Source of the DNA: Klebsiella oxytoca NBRC 105695 | GTDB lineage: Bacteria > Pseudomonadota > Gammaproteobacteria > Enterobacterales > Enterobacteriaceae | NCBI RefSeq assembly: GCF_001598695.1 | Contig: NZ_BCZK01000002.1 | Span: forward strand, 248,001 to 312,000 | DNA length: 64,000 bases | Direction: 5' to 3' | Shown: positions 1-14,659 of the stretch, one piece after another | Position numbering within the stretch: position 1 is the stretch's first letter | Layout: every line of letters begins with the position of its first letter | The notes under the pieces: model-generated | What the model was told of the DNA's origin: nothing | Seen by the model: only the letters and a program-made list of their open reading frames with translations | The model's database searches: none | Program-made: the position numbers and the translations under genes

Positions 1-95
1 AGCATCAGCACCGACAGTCCTTTACAGCAGGCGGTCACCGCCGCGGCAAAGCCTGCTGCGCCGCTGCCGATAACGATGACATCCCAGCTTTTCAT
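1..95 (-). CDS. FAD-dependent oxidoreductase, N-terminal fragment
   Basis: Only the first 31 codons lie in the window; the gene runs off the left edge. The translation begins MKSWDVIVIGSGAAGFAAA, the classic dinucleotide-binding fingerprint GxGxxG after a hydrophobic beta strand, as in flavoproteins of the fumarate reductase/3-ketosteroid dehydrogenase group. Its ATG overlaps the stop of the upstream shikimate-dehydrogenase-like gene as ATGA, so the two are probably translationally coupled in one operon and may act on the same alicyclic acid. Substrate and subfamily cannot be judged from this fragment. Confidence 0.75.
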   Translation of the reverse strand, partial: MKSWDVIVIGSGAAGFAAAVTACCKGLSVLM

Positions 96-913
96 GCTGC
101 CGCTCCTTGTTCCTGCGGAATGGCGCCAATGAACTGCCCCATGAGTTTCATCTGCGCCAGCGCCATCTCCGGCCCGGTCTGGATAGTGCAGCCGCGATCG
201 CGGGCGAAGGCCAGAAGCGGGGTGACGATCGGCGCGGTTACCACGTCAGCGACATGCGTTGCTGCGGGAAGGGTTTCCAGCAGCGCCTGCGGCAGCGGTA
301 AAGAAGCGAAACCGGTCATTCCCGCCGGAGAGCCATTCACCACTAAATCCAGACCAGTAAGGGTAGCGGGCAGGTCGCTGAGCTGAACGTGGGGAAAATG
401 GGCTGCCAGTCGGTTATGCAGTTGCTGAAGGGTAGCGGGATTCTGGTCATGCAGGGCCAGCTGAAGGATGCCCGCTTCGCATAATCCCCAGGCAATTGCG
501 CTGCCGACGCCGCCGCAGCCGGAGAGCAGCGCCTTTTTACCCGCGGCATTAAATCCATGCGCCTCTGCGGCAAGCTGGAAGCCGACGCCATCCAGCATAT
601 CGCCTTGCAAACGGCCATCGGCCAGCTTACGGATGACATTGACGGCATTCAGGTGTCGGGCTCGCGGCGTTAACTCATCAACCAGGGCAGCGGCACGCTG
701 TTTATGCGGAACGGTAACCAGCACGCCGCTCATGTTGTGCCAGCCGCGTAGCGTATTGAGATAATCAGCAACGGCATGCGGAGCGATATCCACCGGGATC
801 ATGACACTATCCATCTGTCGTTCGGCAAAGTAGCGGTTGAAGTTCTCCGGCGATTTAACCTGGGTAATCGGGTGGCCGATAACGGCGACGACCTGAGTGA
901 ATCCACTGACCAT
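92..913 (-). CDS. Shikimate/quinate dehydrogenase-like protein
   Basis: This is a 273-residue member of the shikimate dehydrogenase family (AroE/YdiB type), predicted to interconvert shikimate- or quinate-like acids and their 3-dehydro forms with NAD(P). Visible motifs are VKSPENFN near residues 19-26 (the family SxSPxxHN substrate motif, altered), VTVPHK at 66-71 with the expected catalytic lysine, a DGVGF motif near 110, and the Rossmann signature GCGGVGSAI near 135. The ATG at 913 is preferred because GAGG lies six bases upstream; a longer reading to 976 lacks a ribosome site. It overlaps the flavoprotein gene and is divergent from an IclR regulator, which suggests catabolism rather than aromatic amino acid biosynthesis. 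The exact substrate is unknown. Confidence 0.8.
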   Translation of the reverse strand: MVSGFTQVVAVIGHPITQVKSPENFNRYFAERQMDSVMIPVDIAPHAVADYLNTLRGWHNMSGVLVTVPHKQRAAALVDELTPRARHLNAVNVIRKLADGRLQGDMLDGVGFQLAAEAHGFNAAGKKALLSGCGGVGSAIAWGLCEAGILQLALHDQNPATLQQLHNRLAAHFPHVQLSDLPATLTGLDLVVNGSPAGMTGFASLPLPQALLETLPAATHVADVVTAPIVTPLLAFARDRGCTIQTGPEMALAQMKLMGQFIGAIPQEQGAAA

Positions 914-1066
914 TTCCAACCTCATTTTGTTAAATGAATGTTGTGAAAGTATTTCAGCGGAAGCTGAGAGCGACAACGCAGAATTCGGCCATACTGGTTG
1001 TTAATCGCACCACCACTGCGATAATCGCGCTAAACTGATCATATTGTTGCGAAAGTGTGAACAGCT

Positions 1067-1825
1067 ATGCAAAACCAGATTCATTCCCGCGATCTAATCG
1101 TCGGCCTGCAAAAGGGGCTGGCGCTGATCCAGCTATTTTCGAAAGAGTTTCCGCGTCTCACGGTGCCGCAGGCGGCGAAAATGAGCGGTCTGACGCCTAG
1201 CGCCGCACGCCGTTTTTTCCTCACGCTGCTGCATGAGCGCTATCTGCAGACCGACGGACGTCACTACTGGCTGACGCCCAAAGCGTTAAGGCTGGGGCAG
1301 GCGTATGTGGATTCGGCGCAGTTTCCGCGGATGGTGCGACCGATCGTGGAGTACATCGCCAGCCGAACGGAAGAGCATGCTTCGGTAGGTGTGATTGATG
1401 ACGATGAGCTGGTTTATATTGCCCGCAGCAAGCATACGCCGTTTAACTCGACTTCAGTGCGTCTGGGAGAAAGGGTGCCGATTTACTGTACCGCCGGAGG
1501 GCGGCTCTGGCTGGCTTCGCTGGCGGAAGATGAATGTGAAACCGTTTTGCAGCGGATCCGCCGCGAACAGCGCACGCCCTATACGGTAACGGACGTAGCG
1601 GCTTTAATGGAAAAGATCGCTCAGGTGCGTCGGCAGGGCTATGCCGCGATTGAGCAGGAGTTTGAAATTGGCATGCTGGTGCTGGCGGTGCCGCTGTCCG
1701 ACAGGGAAGGGCTCTACTGGGGGGCGCTGAGCTTAACCAGCCATCAGTCGAGAACCTCGCTGGAGGCGCTGTGTCGCGATCATCTGGATTTACTCTATAG
1801 CGCCCAGGCGATGCTGGTGGGCTAA
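1067..1825 (+). CDS. IclR-family transcriptional regulator (PcaR/PobR-like)
   Basis: This 252-residue protein has the IclR layout: an N-terminal winged helix-turn-helix (about residues 10-75, with LTVPQAAKMSGLTPSAARRF) and a C-terminal effector domain containing the typical RLGERVPIYCTAGGRLWLA stretch near 132-150. Members such as PcaR and PobR control aromatic acid catabolism. It is transcribed divergently from the shikimate-dehydrogenase/flavoprotein pair, across a 153-base intergenic region, so it most likely controls that operon in response to a related acid. The ribosome site before the ATG is weak. The family is certain; the effector is inferred. Confidence 0.88.
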   Translation: MQNQIHSRDLIVGLQKGLALIQLFSKEFPRLTVPQAAKMSGLTPSAARRFFLTLLHERYLQTDGRHYWLTPKALRLGQAYVDSAQFPRMVRPIVEYIASRTEEHASVGVIDDDELVYIARSKHTPFNSTSVRLGERVPIYCTAGGRLWLASLAEDECETVLQRIRREQRTPYTVTDVAALMEKIAQVRRQGYAAIEQEFEIGMLVLAVPLSDREGLYWGALSLTSHQSRTSLEALCRDHLDLLYSAQAMLVG

Positions 1826-1851
1826 CCCGCGTCGCAGTGCGGAGTAGAAAT

Positions 1852-1872
1852 GGGCAGGCTGATAGCCTGCCC
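1852..1872. terminator. Hairpin between convergent genes
   Basis: A perfect 9-base-pair stem, GGGCAGGCT / AGCCTGCCC with loop gat, lies between the converging ends of the IclR gene and the double-glycine peptide gene. There is no strong U-tract on either strand, so it is a probable but weak bidirectional terminator. Confidence 0.5.
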
Positions 1873-1878
1873 GCATAA

Positions 1879-2211
1879 TTACGCTTTCGCGACGTCGATA
1901 AAGCTGTTCCAGTCGGAACCTGCGTTGTTAACGAAGGTTGACCAGCTGTTAGAGGCCGTATTAACGAAGCCATTCCAGTTATCCAGACCTGCGGAGACAA
2001 AAGCGTTCCAGTCCACTTGACCGCTGAGGAATTTGCCAAACTGTACCGTGCTATCGATCACGAAGTTAGCGAAGGCTGCGCCGGAGGTCGCGACAAAAGA
2101 GCTGAAACCAACTCCCGAGTTGACCACGAAATTGGTAAAGCTCGTGGCAGCATCGACGAGGTTGAAACCACCGGAAACGCATTCCATTTCGCAAATATTT
2201 AATTCTTTCAT
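1879..2211 (-). CDS. Double-glycine-leader peptide with eight 11-residue repeats (bacteriocin-like)
   Basis: The gene encodes 110 residues. The start MKELNICEMECVSGG matches the leader type of colicin V and class II bacteriocins, which C39-peptidase ABC exporters cut after Gly-Gly. The predicted mature 95 residues consist of eight consecutive units carrying [F/W]-x-x-F-[V/L/I]. First aromatics fall at 25, 36, 47, 58, 68, 79, 90 and 101, and second Phe at 28, 39, 50, 61, 71, 82, 93 and 104; the spacing is 11 except for one step of 10. The first four units use Phe and the last four Trp at the first position. The mature part has no cysteine and is acidic overall. AAGGGA precedes the ATG by seven bases. 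No exporter, immunity or modification gene is adjacent. An exported antimicrobial or membrane-active peptide is inferred, not shown. Confidence 0.8.
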   Translation of the reverse strand: MKELNICEMECVSGGFNLVDAATSFTNFVVNSGVGFSSFVATSGAAFANFVIDSTVQFGKFLSGQVDWNAFVSAGLDNWNGFVNTASNSWSTFVNNAGSDWNSFIDVAKA

Positions 2212-2353
2212 TTTTTATTCCCTTATTGGACATATTGTAAATTGCGAGCTACTTGCTCGAGCGAAAGGCTAACACCATGGGAAAGAGAGAAACCAGATGC
2301 CAGGCTGAGGGATATGCTTATTTTTCTATCAATTTTTAATGAATCTAATACAT

Positions 2354-2367
2354 ATGATGTACATCAT
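2354..2367. promoter_or_regulatory. 14-bp perfect palindrome upstream of the leader-peptide gene
   Basis: ATGATGTACATCAT is a perfect inverted repeat in an AT-rich stretch 143 bases upstream of the peptide start codon. It could be an operator for the peptide gene; no regulator can be named. Confidence 0.35.
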
Positions 2368-2435
2368 TCACCTGTTAGAAAATGAAGCGAATAGCCAGTT
2401 TCTTTAAATAATGTGAATTAGAAGGAAGGGTAGAT

Positions 2436-2471
2436 AAAAAAACAGCCCCCGATCTTACGAACGGAGGCTGT
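2436..2471 (-). terminator. Terminator of the cyo operon
   Basis: Reading the minus strand just past cyoE, CAGCCTCCG pairs with CGGGGGCTG (one G-T pair) across a ten-base loop and is followed by seven T residues, a standard intrinsic terminator. Confidence 0.85.
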
Positions 2472-2493
2472 AGAACGATAGCTGACCTGCGAG

Positions 2494-3381
2494 TTATCTC
2501 GCCATTGCCAGCAGGCTATGTGAATCCGGCACCATAAAGTCAACGGACATCATCACCGACAGCGCGGTAATGGCGACAATCGAAAAGACGAACAGCTTAC
2601 GCGCCCAGACTTTATCATCCGCCACTTTATAGCCGCGCAGCGCCATACCGAGCCACCAGACGCTCACGGCCGCAGCGACAACCAGATATTTATATCCGGC
2701 GTAGCCGCCCAGAGAGAGCATCAGCGTAGCCACGGTGAAGGCGATGATGTAAACGGTAATATGATTTTTGGCGACTGAAATGCCTTTCACCACCGGCAGA
2801 ACCGGAATATTTGCTGCCTGATAATCCTTAAAGCGGAAGATCGCGATAGCGTAGGAGTGGGGCATCTGCCACAGGCTGAAAATCGCCAGCAGAATCGCGG
2901 CACCGCTGTCAAAATCACCGGTAACCGCACAGTAGCCAATCACCGGCGGCGCAGCGCCGGAGAGAGAACCAATCAACGTGCCGTAGACGGAGTGGCGCTT
3001 CATGTACAGGCTGTAAACGCCGACATAAACGACGAACCCCATCACCCCCAGCCAGCAGGCCAGAGGATTAGCGCCAAACCACAGGAGCATGAAGCCAGCA
3101 ATACCCAGCACGGTGGCGTATACCAGCGAAGCTTCTGGCGAGATCAGCCCTTTGACCAGCACCCGGTTTTTCGTCCGTTCCATCTTACGATCGATATCAC
3201 GGTCGATATAGTTGTTGAAAACACAACCCGAGGCGACCACCAGGGATACTCCGAGGAGCGTCCAGAGAAATAGCGGATAGTCGATGTGGCCTTTGGAGGC
3301 CAGCAGGAAACCGCCAATCACGGAGATCAGGTTGCCAAAAATGATGCCTGGTTTCGTTACTTGCAGGTATTGCTTAAACAT
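2494..3381 (-). CDS. cyoE: Protoheme IX farnesyltransferase
   Basis: CyoE converts protoheme to heme O by adding a farnesyl group, supplying the high-spin heme of cytochrome bo3. The 295-residue protein (E. coli 296) begins [13 protein letters not shown] and is a multispanning membrane protein of the UbiA prenyltransferase superfamily. It carries the Asp-rich motif [18 protein letters not shown] (about residues 66-83) that binds the diphosphate through magnesium. An upstream in-frame extension to 3498 overlaps cyoD and does not resemble the family, so the start at 3381 is used. It is the last gene of cyoABCDE, 11 bases after cyoD and directly before the terminator. Confidence 0.97.
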   Translation of the reverse strand: MFKQYLQVTKPGIIFGNLISVIGGFLLASKGHIDYPLFLWTLLGVSLVVASGCVFNNYIDRDIDRKMERTKNRVLVKGLISPEASLVYATVLGIAGFMLLWFGANPLACWLGVMGFVVYVGVYSLYMKRHSVYGTLIGSLSGAAPPVIGYCAVTGDFDSGAAILLAIFSLWQMPHSYAIAIFRFKDYQAANIPVLPVVKGISVAKNHITVYIIAFTVATLMLSLGGYAGYKYLVVAAAVSVWWLGMALRGYKVADDKVWARKLFVFSIVAITALSVMMSVDFMVPDSHSLLAMAR

Positions 3382-3392
3382 ACTCGCCGCTC

Positions 3393-3721
3393 TTAGTGCA
3401 TCATCATGTTGTAGTTCAGGTTCCACATAATCCAGATGGAGCCAACGACTACGATAGCAATGATGATTACGGTGAAGATAAATGCGGTCAGGTTCCAACC
3501 TTCGTCCGATTTACTGTTCATATGCAGGAAGTACACGAGGTGTACCACAATCTGCACAACTGCAGTAACCAGGATGGTTCCCAGAATTGCCGCATGCGAT
3601 GCGGAGCCACTCATCACCATTGCAAACGGGATAACCGTCAGAATGATCGACAGAATAAATCCTGTCATGTAGCTCTTCACGCTGCCGTGAGAAGCGCCGC
3701 TATGATCGGTAGAATGACTCA

Positions 3722-3722
<1 letters not shown>
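3393..3722 (-). CDS. cyoD: Cytochrome bo3 ubiquinol oxidase subunit IV
   Basis: CyoD is the small membrane subunit that helps assemble the CuB/heme centre of cytochrome bo3. The 109-residue protein, exactly the E. coli length, starts [18 protein letters not shown] and has three hydrophobic segments (about 18-37, 46-66 and 78-100). Its ATG shares one base with the cyoC stop codon (TAATG), so translation is coupled. A longer reading to 3803 enters cyoC in another frame and is rejected. Confidence 0.96.
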
Positions 3723-7761
<4,039 letters not shown>

Positions 7762-9237
7762 TTAAATCAACTCGGTTTTGCGCAATGCGAGGTAGTCAAG
7801 GAACGCGCCGAGCAAAATACCCGCAACGGCGGTAAGAACGGCAACCTCAAGCAGGCCCGCGAGGAAGGAAAAGGTGGTGTAATCCAGCGCGTTGAGGACC
7901 AGCAGCAGTAGCCATATCGCCAGTATCAGGCAGCCAATCGCCAGAATAACTAATGCCAGCCCGTAGGCCTGAGGAAAAAGCGTGCGCGGCATAAAGCTCT
8001 CCGAACGTTGAGTATGTTCAAGCGTACGACGACAAATTAACAGCAGCAAAATCCCCGGAACCGCAGCAACAACGGAAAAGAGATAGAAAGCAGGCCATCC
8101 GTGAGCTTCGACAAACCAGCCGGCGATAGGCCCCACATATACGCGCCCAACGGCGGAGAGCGCTGAGAGCAAAGCGAACTGGGTGGCTGAAAATGACTTA
8201 TTGCACAGCGTCATCAGCAGCGCAACGAATGCCGCCGTGCCCATTCCGCCGCACAGGTTTTCGAAAAACACCGCCGTCGCCATGGAGAAAAGGTGTTTAT
8301 CGGTAATTGAGAGCAGCCAATACCCGGCGTTGGATACCCCCTGCAGCAGGCCGAAAATCAGCAGCGCGCGGAAAAGCGTCAGGCGCTGCATAAGCACGCC
8401 GCCATAAAGCGCACCGACAATCGTGGCGAACAGGCCGAGCGTTTTATTGACCATGCCCACTTCGCCCGCATCAAAACCGACGCCGCGAATCAGGAAGGTG
8501 GTGGTCAGACTCATGGCAAACGCGTCGCCAAGCTTATAAAGGACGATAAGCAAGAGAATAAGCCAGGCATTATTGCGGCCGAAGAAGTCGCGCAGCGGTG
8601 CGGCGACGGCCTGCTCCAGCGTCTTCGGCACCGGAATGACGTCGCTGGGTTCCGGGGCCAGCAGAGTAGCAATAATGCAGGGGATTAGCAGTGCGGCCAT
8701 CAGCCAGTACATTCCCTGCCATCCCAGCCAGCGATCGGCCAGCCATAGCGCCAGCCCGCCGGAAACCAGCATCCCCAGACGATAGCCCAGCACGCTGATT
8801 GCCGCCCCGGTGCCTCGCTCTTCAGCGGCCAGCACGTCGGTCTTCCACGCGTCAAACACGATATCCTGCGAGGCGGAGCAAAAGGCGATAACGACCGCCA
8901 GCGCCGCCATCCAGCGTAGTTGCGTGGAAGGTTCAAGGAATCCCATCGCCGCAATGGCAATAAGTAGCAGGATCTGGGTCGCCAGCAGCCAGCCGCGTCG
9001 ACGACCAAGAAACGGCGGCGTATAGCGGTCCATTACCGGCGACCAGAGGAATTTAAAGACGTAGGCCTGCCCGACGAGCGAGAAAAAACCGATGGTTTTG
9101 AGATCGATGTTTTCAACGGTCATCCACGCCTGTAGCGTGCCGGAGGTCAGGGCTAGCGGTAATCCAGAGGCGAAACCGAGAATCAGCAGGATAGCTGATT
9201 TTGGCTGCGTGAAAATGCGTAAATAATGATTGGACAT
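7762..9237 (-). CDS. ampG: Muropeptide permease AmpG
   Basis: AmpG imports GlcNAc-anhydroMurNAc peptides from the periplasm for cell-wall recycling; these fragments also feed the AmpR signal for beta-lactamase induction where ampC is present. The 491-residue protein equals E. coli AmpG in length, begins MSNHYLRIFTQPKSAILL and has about 14 membrane segments of the major facilitator superfamily, with MDRYTPPFLGRRRGW as the first cytoplasmic loop motif. The start at 9237 matches the family; an in-frame extension to 9276 does not. yajG lies 45 bases upstream on the same strand. Confidence 0.97.
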   Translation of the reverse strand: MSNHYLRIFTQPKSAILLILGFASGLPLALTSGTLQAWMTVENIDLKTIGFFSLVGQAYVFKFLWSPVMDRYTPPFLGRRRGWLLATQILLLIAIAAMGFLEPSTQLRWMAALAVVIAFCSASQDIVFDAWKTDVLAAEERGTGAAISVLGYRLGMLVSGGLALWLADRWLGWQGMYWLMAALLIPCIIATLLAPEPSDVIPVPKTLEQAVAAPLRDFFGRNNAWLILLLIVLYKLGDAFAMSLTTTFLIRGVGFDAGEVGMVNKTLGLFATIVGALYGGVLMQRLTLFRALLIFGLLQGVSNAGYWLLSITDKHLFSMATAVFFENLCGGMGTAAFVALLMTLCNKSFSATQFALLSALSAVGRVYVGPIAGWFVEAHGWPAFYLFSVVAAVPGILLLLICRRTLEHTQRSESFMPRTLFPQAYGLALVILAIGCLILAIWLLLLVLNALDYTTFSFLAGLLEVAVLTAVAGILLGAFLDYLALRKTELI

Positions 9238-9282
9238 AGCATATCGTGCAGACCCGACGCGAGGCCGGGTCTGCAACTCAAA

Positions 9283-9861
9283 TTAACGCGCGTTTTGCTT
9301 GATGAAATCGTGAATGCTGGTGTCCTGCGCCATGTCGGCGATGGTATCGGTCATGACGCTGTTTACCGCATCGGCGATATTTTTGTTCGAGGCCTGGAAG
9401 GCGCCTTCAACAGAGTAGCTGGCACGGTAGTTTTTCGTCATCTTATTGCCGTTGGCGGCGGTCGCGATAATCGCAATATCCGCTTTGGTCGCAATGTTGT
9501 AGCGTACGTTGCCTTGAGAAACGTCGGCGTACAGTTTGTTGACGATGATTTGCAGGTCAACCGCGCCGTTTGGACCAATCATGTAGCCACGCGAGGTCAT
9601 CTGCTTCTCAAGCACTTCCTGCAGCAAGAAACGCAGATCGCGGGAGGCGGTTAGCGTAACCTGCTGATTATCACGGGTGACTTTCGCCAGCGCCTGATCC
9701 GGACGCTGATCGGCGCCGTTAATGCTGACGGTCACGCCCATCAGGCTCGGATCCTGCTGCGGCAGCGTGATTTTCGGCGATACCTCAATAGTGGTCGGCG
9801 GAGTGGCGCATCCGGCCAGCATAAACAGCGCGACCAAAGGAAAGAGAATTTTCTTAAACAT
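9283..9861 (-). CDS. yajG: Lipoprotein YajG
   Basis: This 192-residue lipoprotein of unknown function matches E. coli YajG in length and nearly throughout. The signal peptide MFKKILFPLVALFMLAGC gives lipidation at Cys18, and Ala-Thr after the cysteine favours outer-membrane sorting. The rest is a compact periplasmic domain. It probably shares a transcript with ampG and is divergent from bolA. An upstream in-frame extension to 9960 is rejected because it would bury the signal peptide. Confidence 0.95.
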   Translation of the reverse strand: MFKKILFPLVALFMLAGCATPPTTIEVSPKITLPQQDPSLMGVTVSINGADQRPDQALAKVTRDNQQVTLTASRDLRFLLQEVLEKQMTSRGYMIGPNGAVDLQIIVNKLYADVSQGNVRYNIATKADIAIIATAANGNKMTKNYRASYSVEGAFQASNKNIADAVNSVMTDTIADMAQDTSIHDFIKQNAR

Positions 9862-10084
9862 GTTCAGGGTCTCAACGCATGGTGGAGTGGTAATGAGGAA
9901 AATTCCCGCCATCATAACATCGCCAACGGCAAGGGGAAGTGGCAACGCATGTAAATTCATCGTCTTGTGCGTTTTCTGGCCTTGCCATATCGGTTATCGC
10001 CATCCGGACGGGGCTTCAGCGAGACAGAATCAGTAAACCTGATACTTTTGCCGCAAAATATCAGAGGAATGCTAATTTTTTGTT

Positions 10085-10125
10085 GTTTTCGCCCAATGGA
10101 AGCGGTAAAAGCGGCTAACATTTAA
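10085..10125 (+). promoter_or_regulatory. Gearbox (stationary-phase) promoter of bolA
   Basis: AAGCGGTAAAAGCGGCTAAC, followed by ATTTAAAGGGA, closely resembles the E. coli bolA P1 region, whose -10 gearbox element is CGGCTAGTA. It lies about 45-60 bases upstream of the bolA start in a 305-base divergent region with no other gene. Confidence 0.55.
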
Positions 10126-10166
10126 AGGGAATGGCGGCAATACAGCGTTGTCGGAGGAGAAAATTC

Positions 10167-10484
10167 ATGATGATACGTGAACAGATCGAAGCAAAACTTA
10201 GGGCAGCGTTCGACCCGGTGTATCTTGAAGTCGTGGATGAAAGCTATCGCCACAACGTTCCTGCGGGCTCTGAAAGTCATTTTAAAGTGGTGTTGGTAAG
10301 CGATCGCTTCCTTGGCGAGCGTTTTCTTAATCGTCACCGTATGATTTACGGAACGTTGACTGAGGAACTATCAAGCACCGTGCACGCTCTGGCGTTGCAT
10401 ACCTACACAATCAAAGAGTGGGAAGGGCTACAGGATACCGTCTTTGCTTCTCCTCCTTGTCGCGGAGCTGGAAGTATCGCGTAG
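10167..10484 (+). CDS. bolA: BolA, stationary-phase morphology/iron-sulfur-related regulator
   Basis: BolA is a 105-residue protein that affects cell shape and biofilm formation in stationary phase and partners monothiol glutaredoxins in Fe-S handling. The length equals E. coli BolA. The conserved [20 protein letters not shown] block (about 25-45) and RHRMIYGTL (57-65) carry the class-II KH-like fold and the invariant histidine. GGAGGAG seven bases before the ATG at 10167 fixes the start over an in-frame extension from 10131. A terminator follows at 10541. Confidence 0.96.
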   Translation: MMIREQIEAKLRAAFDPVYLEVVDESYRHNVPAGSESHFKVVLVSDRFLGERFLNRHRMIYGTLTEELSSTVHALALHTYTIKEWEGLQDTVFASPPCRGAGSIA

Positions 10485-10540
10485 AAATCACATTTGCAAC
10501 CGCTGGAGCTTTTCCAGTATGTTGCGTGGAGATTTATGAG

Positions 10541-10566
10541 AAAACGGCCTGCGGGCCGTTTTGTTT
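10541..10566 (+). terminator. Terminator after bolA
   Basis: AAAACGGCC-tgcg-GGCCGTTTTGTTTT is a GC stem with an A/T-flanked, U-rich tail. Confidence 0.85.
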
Positions 10567-10655
10567 TGCCTGAAAATTGTGCGATGCGCGCATTTTGGCA
10601 GGCAAATTTGCTCGGGAAATGTGAAAAAAGCCGCAGCAGTGGGCGACAACCGTTC

Positions 10656-10684
10656 TCGACTCACAAAAGTGATGCCGCTATAAT
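10656..10684 (+). promoter_or_regulatory. Putative tig promoter
   Basis: A perfect TATAAT (10679-10684) is preceded at 17 bases by TCGACT, a 4/6 match to the -35 box. It lies about 150 bases upstream of tig in the 347-base gap after bolA, which otherwise holds only the bolA terminator. Confidence 0.5.
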
Positions 10685-10822
10685 GCCGCGTCTTTTATTA
10701 TGAATGTCTTCGGGATGATTCTGACGACAGGGAATGTGTTTCTGATTTGAAGAGGGCATCCCGGTTCTGCGAAGCAACCAGTTCGCGCTTCCAGAGTTGA
10801 CCGAGCACTGTGATTTTTTTGA

Positions 10823-12130
<1,308 letters not shown>

Positions 12131-12156
12131 TTTCGCCTCAAGGTTTAAGGTTTGAG

Positions 12157-12192
12157 TAAAAACCCGTTGCCGAAAGGCTGCGGGTTTTTTTA
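12157..12192 (+). terminator. Terminator after tig
   Basis: AAAACCCG-ttgccgaaaggctg-CGGGTTTTTTTATT, a U-tailed hairpin. Confidence 0.85.
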
Positions 12193-12264
12193 TTGCAATG
12201 ATAGCCTTAGGATGAGTGCGAAAAGGCGATTTCAGTGATAGCGTTACGGCAAAAGATTGTTATG

Positions 12265-12293
12265 CTTGAATTATGGCGACGTCATCCCCATAA
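12265..12293 (+). promoter_or_regulatory. Heat-shock (sigma-32) promoter of clpPX
   Basis: CTTGAAT (12265-12271) and CCCCATAA (12286-12293), 14 bases apart, match the sigma-32 consensus CTTGAAA / CCCCATNT. The site is about 155 bases upstream of clpP. Confidence 0.75.
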
Positions 12294-12445
12294 CCGGGAG
12301 ACGTAACTGCATTGGCATAATCATGCGCCGTAATGAAGCGTGCATCTATGCACTTCTGCCCGACAGCAGAAATTCTGGCTGATAATCCGTCCGTAAGGTT
12401 ACAATCAGTGCAGCGGTTTTTTTCAAATTAATCCAGGAGACGGAA

Positions 12446-13069
12446 ATGTCATACAGTGGCGAACGAGACAACTTTGCACCCCATATGGCCCTGGTGCCGA
12501 TGGTCATTGAACAGACCTCACGCGGCGAACGTTCATTTGATATTTACTCCCGTCTGCTCAAGGAGCGCGTCATTTTTCTGACCGGCCAGGTAGAAGATCA
12601 CATGGCTAACCTGATCGTGGCGCAGATGCTGTTTCTGGAAGCGGAAAACCCGGAAAAAGATATCTATCTGTACATTAACTCTCCGGGCGGCGTGATTACC
12701 GCCGGGATGTCTATCTATGACACCATGCAGTTCATTAAACCAGATGTGAGCACCATTTGTATGGGCCAGGCGGCCTCTATGGGCGCATTCCTGCTCACCG
12801 CCGGGGCGAAAGGCAAGCGTTTCTGCCTGCCGAACTCACGCGTGATGATTCACCAGCCGCTGGGCGGCTACCAGGGCCAGGCGACGGATATCGAAATCCA
12901 CGCCCGCGAAATCCTGAAGGTGAAAGGTCGCATGAATGAACTGATGGCACATCATACGGGTCAATCTCTTGAGCAGATCGAGCGTGACACCGAGCGCGAT
13001 CGCTTCCTGTCTGCCTCAGAAGCAGTGGAATACGGCCTCGTCGACTCCATTTTGACTCATCGTAATTGA
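12446..13069 (+). CDS. clpP: ATP-dependent Clp protease proteolytic subunit
   Basis: ClpP forms the double-heptameric serine protease chamber that degrades substrates unfolded by ClpX or ClpA. At 207 residues with a short N-terminal propeptide ([14 protein letters not shown]), it matches E. coli. The catalytic triad is present: Ser in MGQAASMGA (precursor 111), His in MIHQPLGG (136) and Asp in [13 protein letters not shown] lies upstream of the ATG. clpX follows 132 bases later and is probably co-transcribed from the sigma-32 promoter. Confidence 0.98.
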   Translation: MSYSGERDNFAPHMALVPMVIEQTSRGERSFDIYSRLLKERVIFLTGQVEDHMANLIVAQMLFLEAENPEKDIYLYINSPGGVITAGMSIYDTMQFIKPDVSTICMGQAASMGAFLLTAGAKGKRFCLPNSRVMIHQPLGGYQGQATDIEIHAREILKVKGRMNELMAHHTGQSLEQIERDTERDRFLSASEAVEYGLVDSILTHRN

Positions 13070-13201
13070 TGCCCCTGGCGCAAGGGTGCCGCTATACTTG
13101 GTTGTAAGAGGGCGGCACAACGCTTCATAGCGGTTTGCGCCTGAGAATGGCATTTGCGTCGTCGTGTGCGGCACAAAGAACTTAATAAGAGGTTTGGACT
13201 C

Positions 13202-14476
<1,275 letters not shown>

Positions 14477-14502
14477 TTAACCAATTTGCTCAAGCAGTTA
14501 AC

Positions 14503-14536
14503 AAAAAGGGGGGATTTTATCTCCCCTTTTATTTTT
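14503..14536 (+). terminator. Terminator after clpX
   Basis: AAAAAGGGGGGA-ttttat-CTCCCCTTTTATTTTT, a strong U-tailed hairpin. Confidence 0.85.
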
Positions 14537-14550
14537 CCTGCATTCCCGCC

Positions 14551-14578
14551 GTTGAATGTATGGAATACATCCCCATAT
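14551..14578 (+). promoter_or_regulatory. Heat-shock (sigma-32) promoter of lon
   Basis: GTTGAAT and CCCCATAT, 13 bases apart, match the sigma-32 consensus and the known E. coli lon promoter, about 80 bases upstream of the lon ATG. Confidence 0.8.
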
Positions 14579-14659
14579 ACTGGTTTACATATTAACGGCG
14601 ACGCGTCGTTGAGTTGCGTCGTCGGCTACCTGGCGGACTTTAAACTAAGAGAGAGCTCT

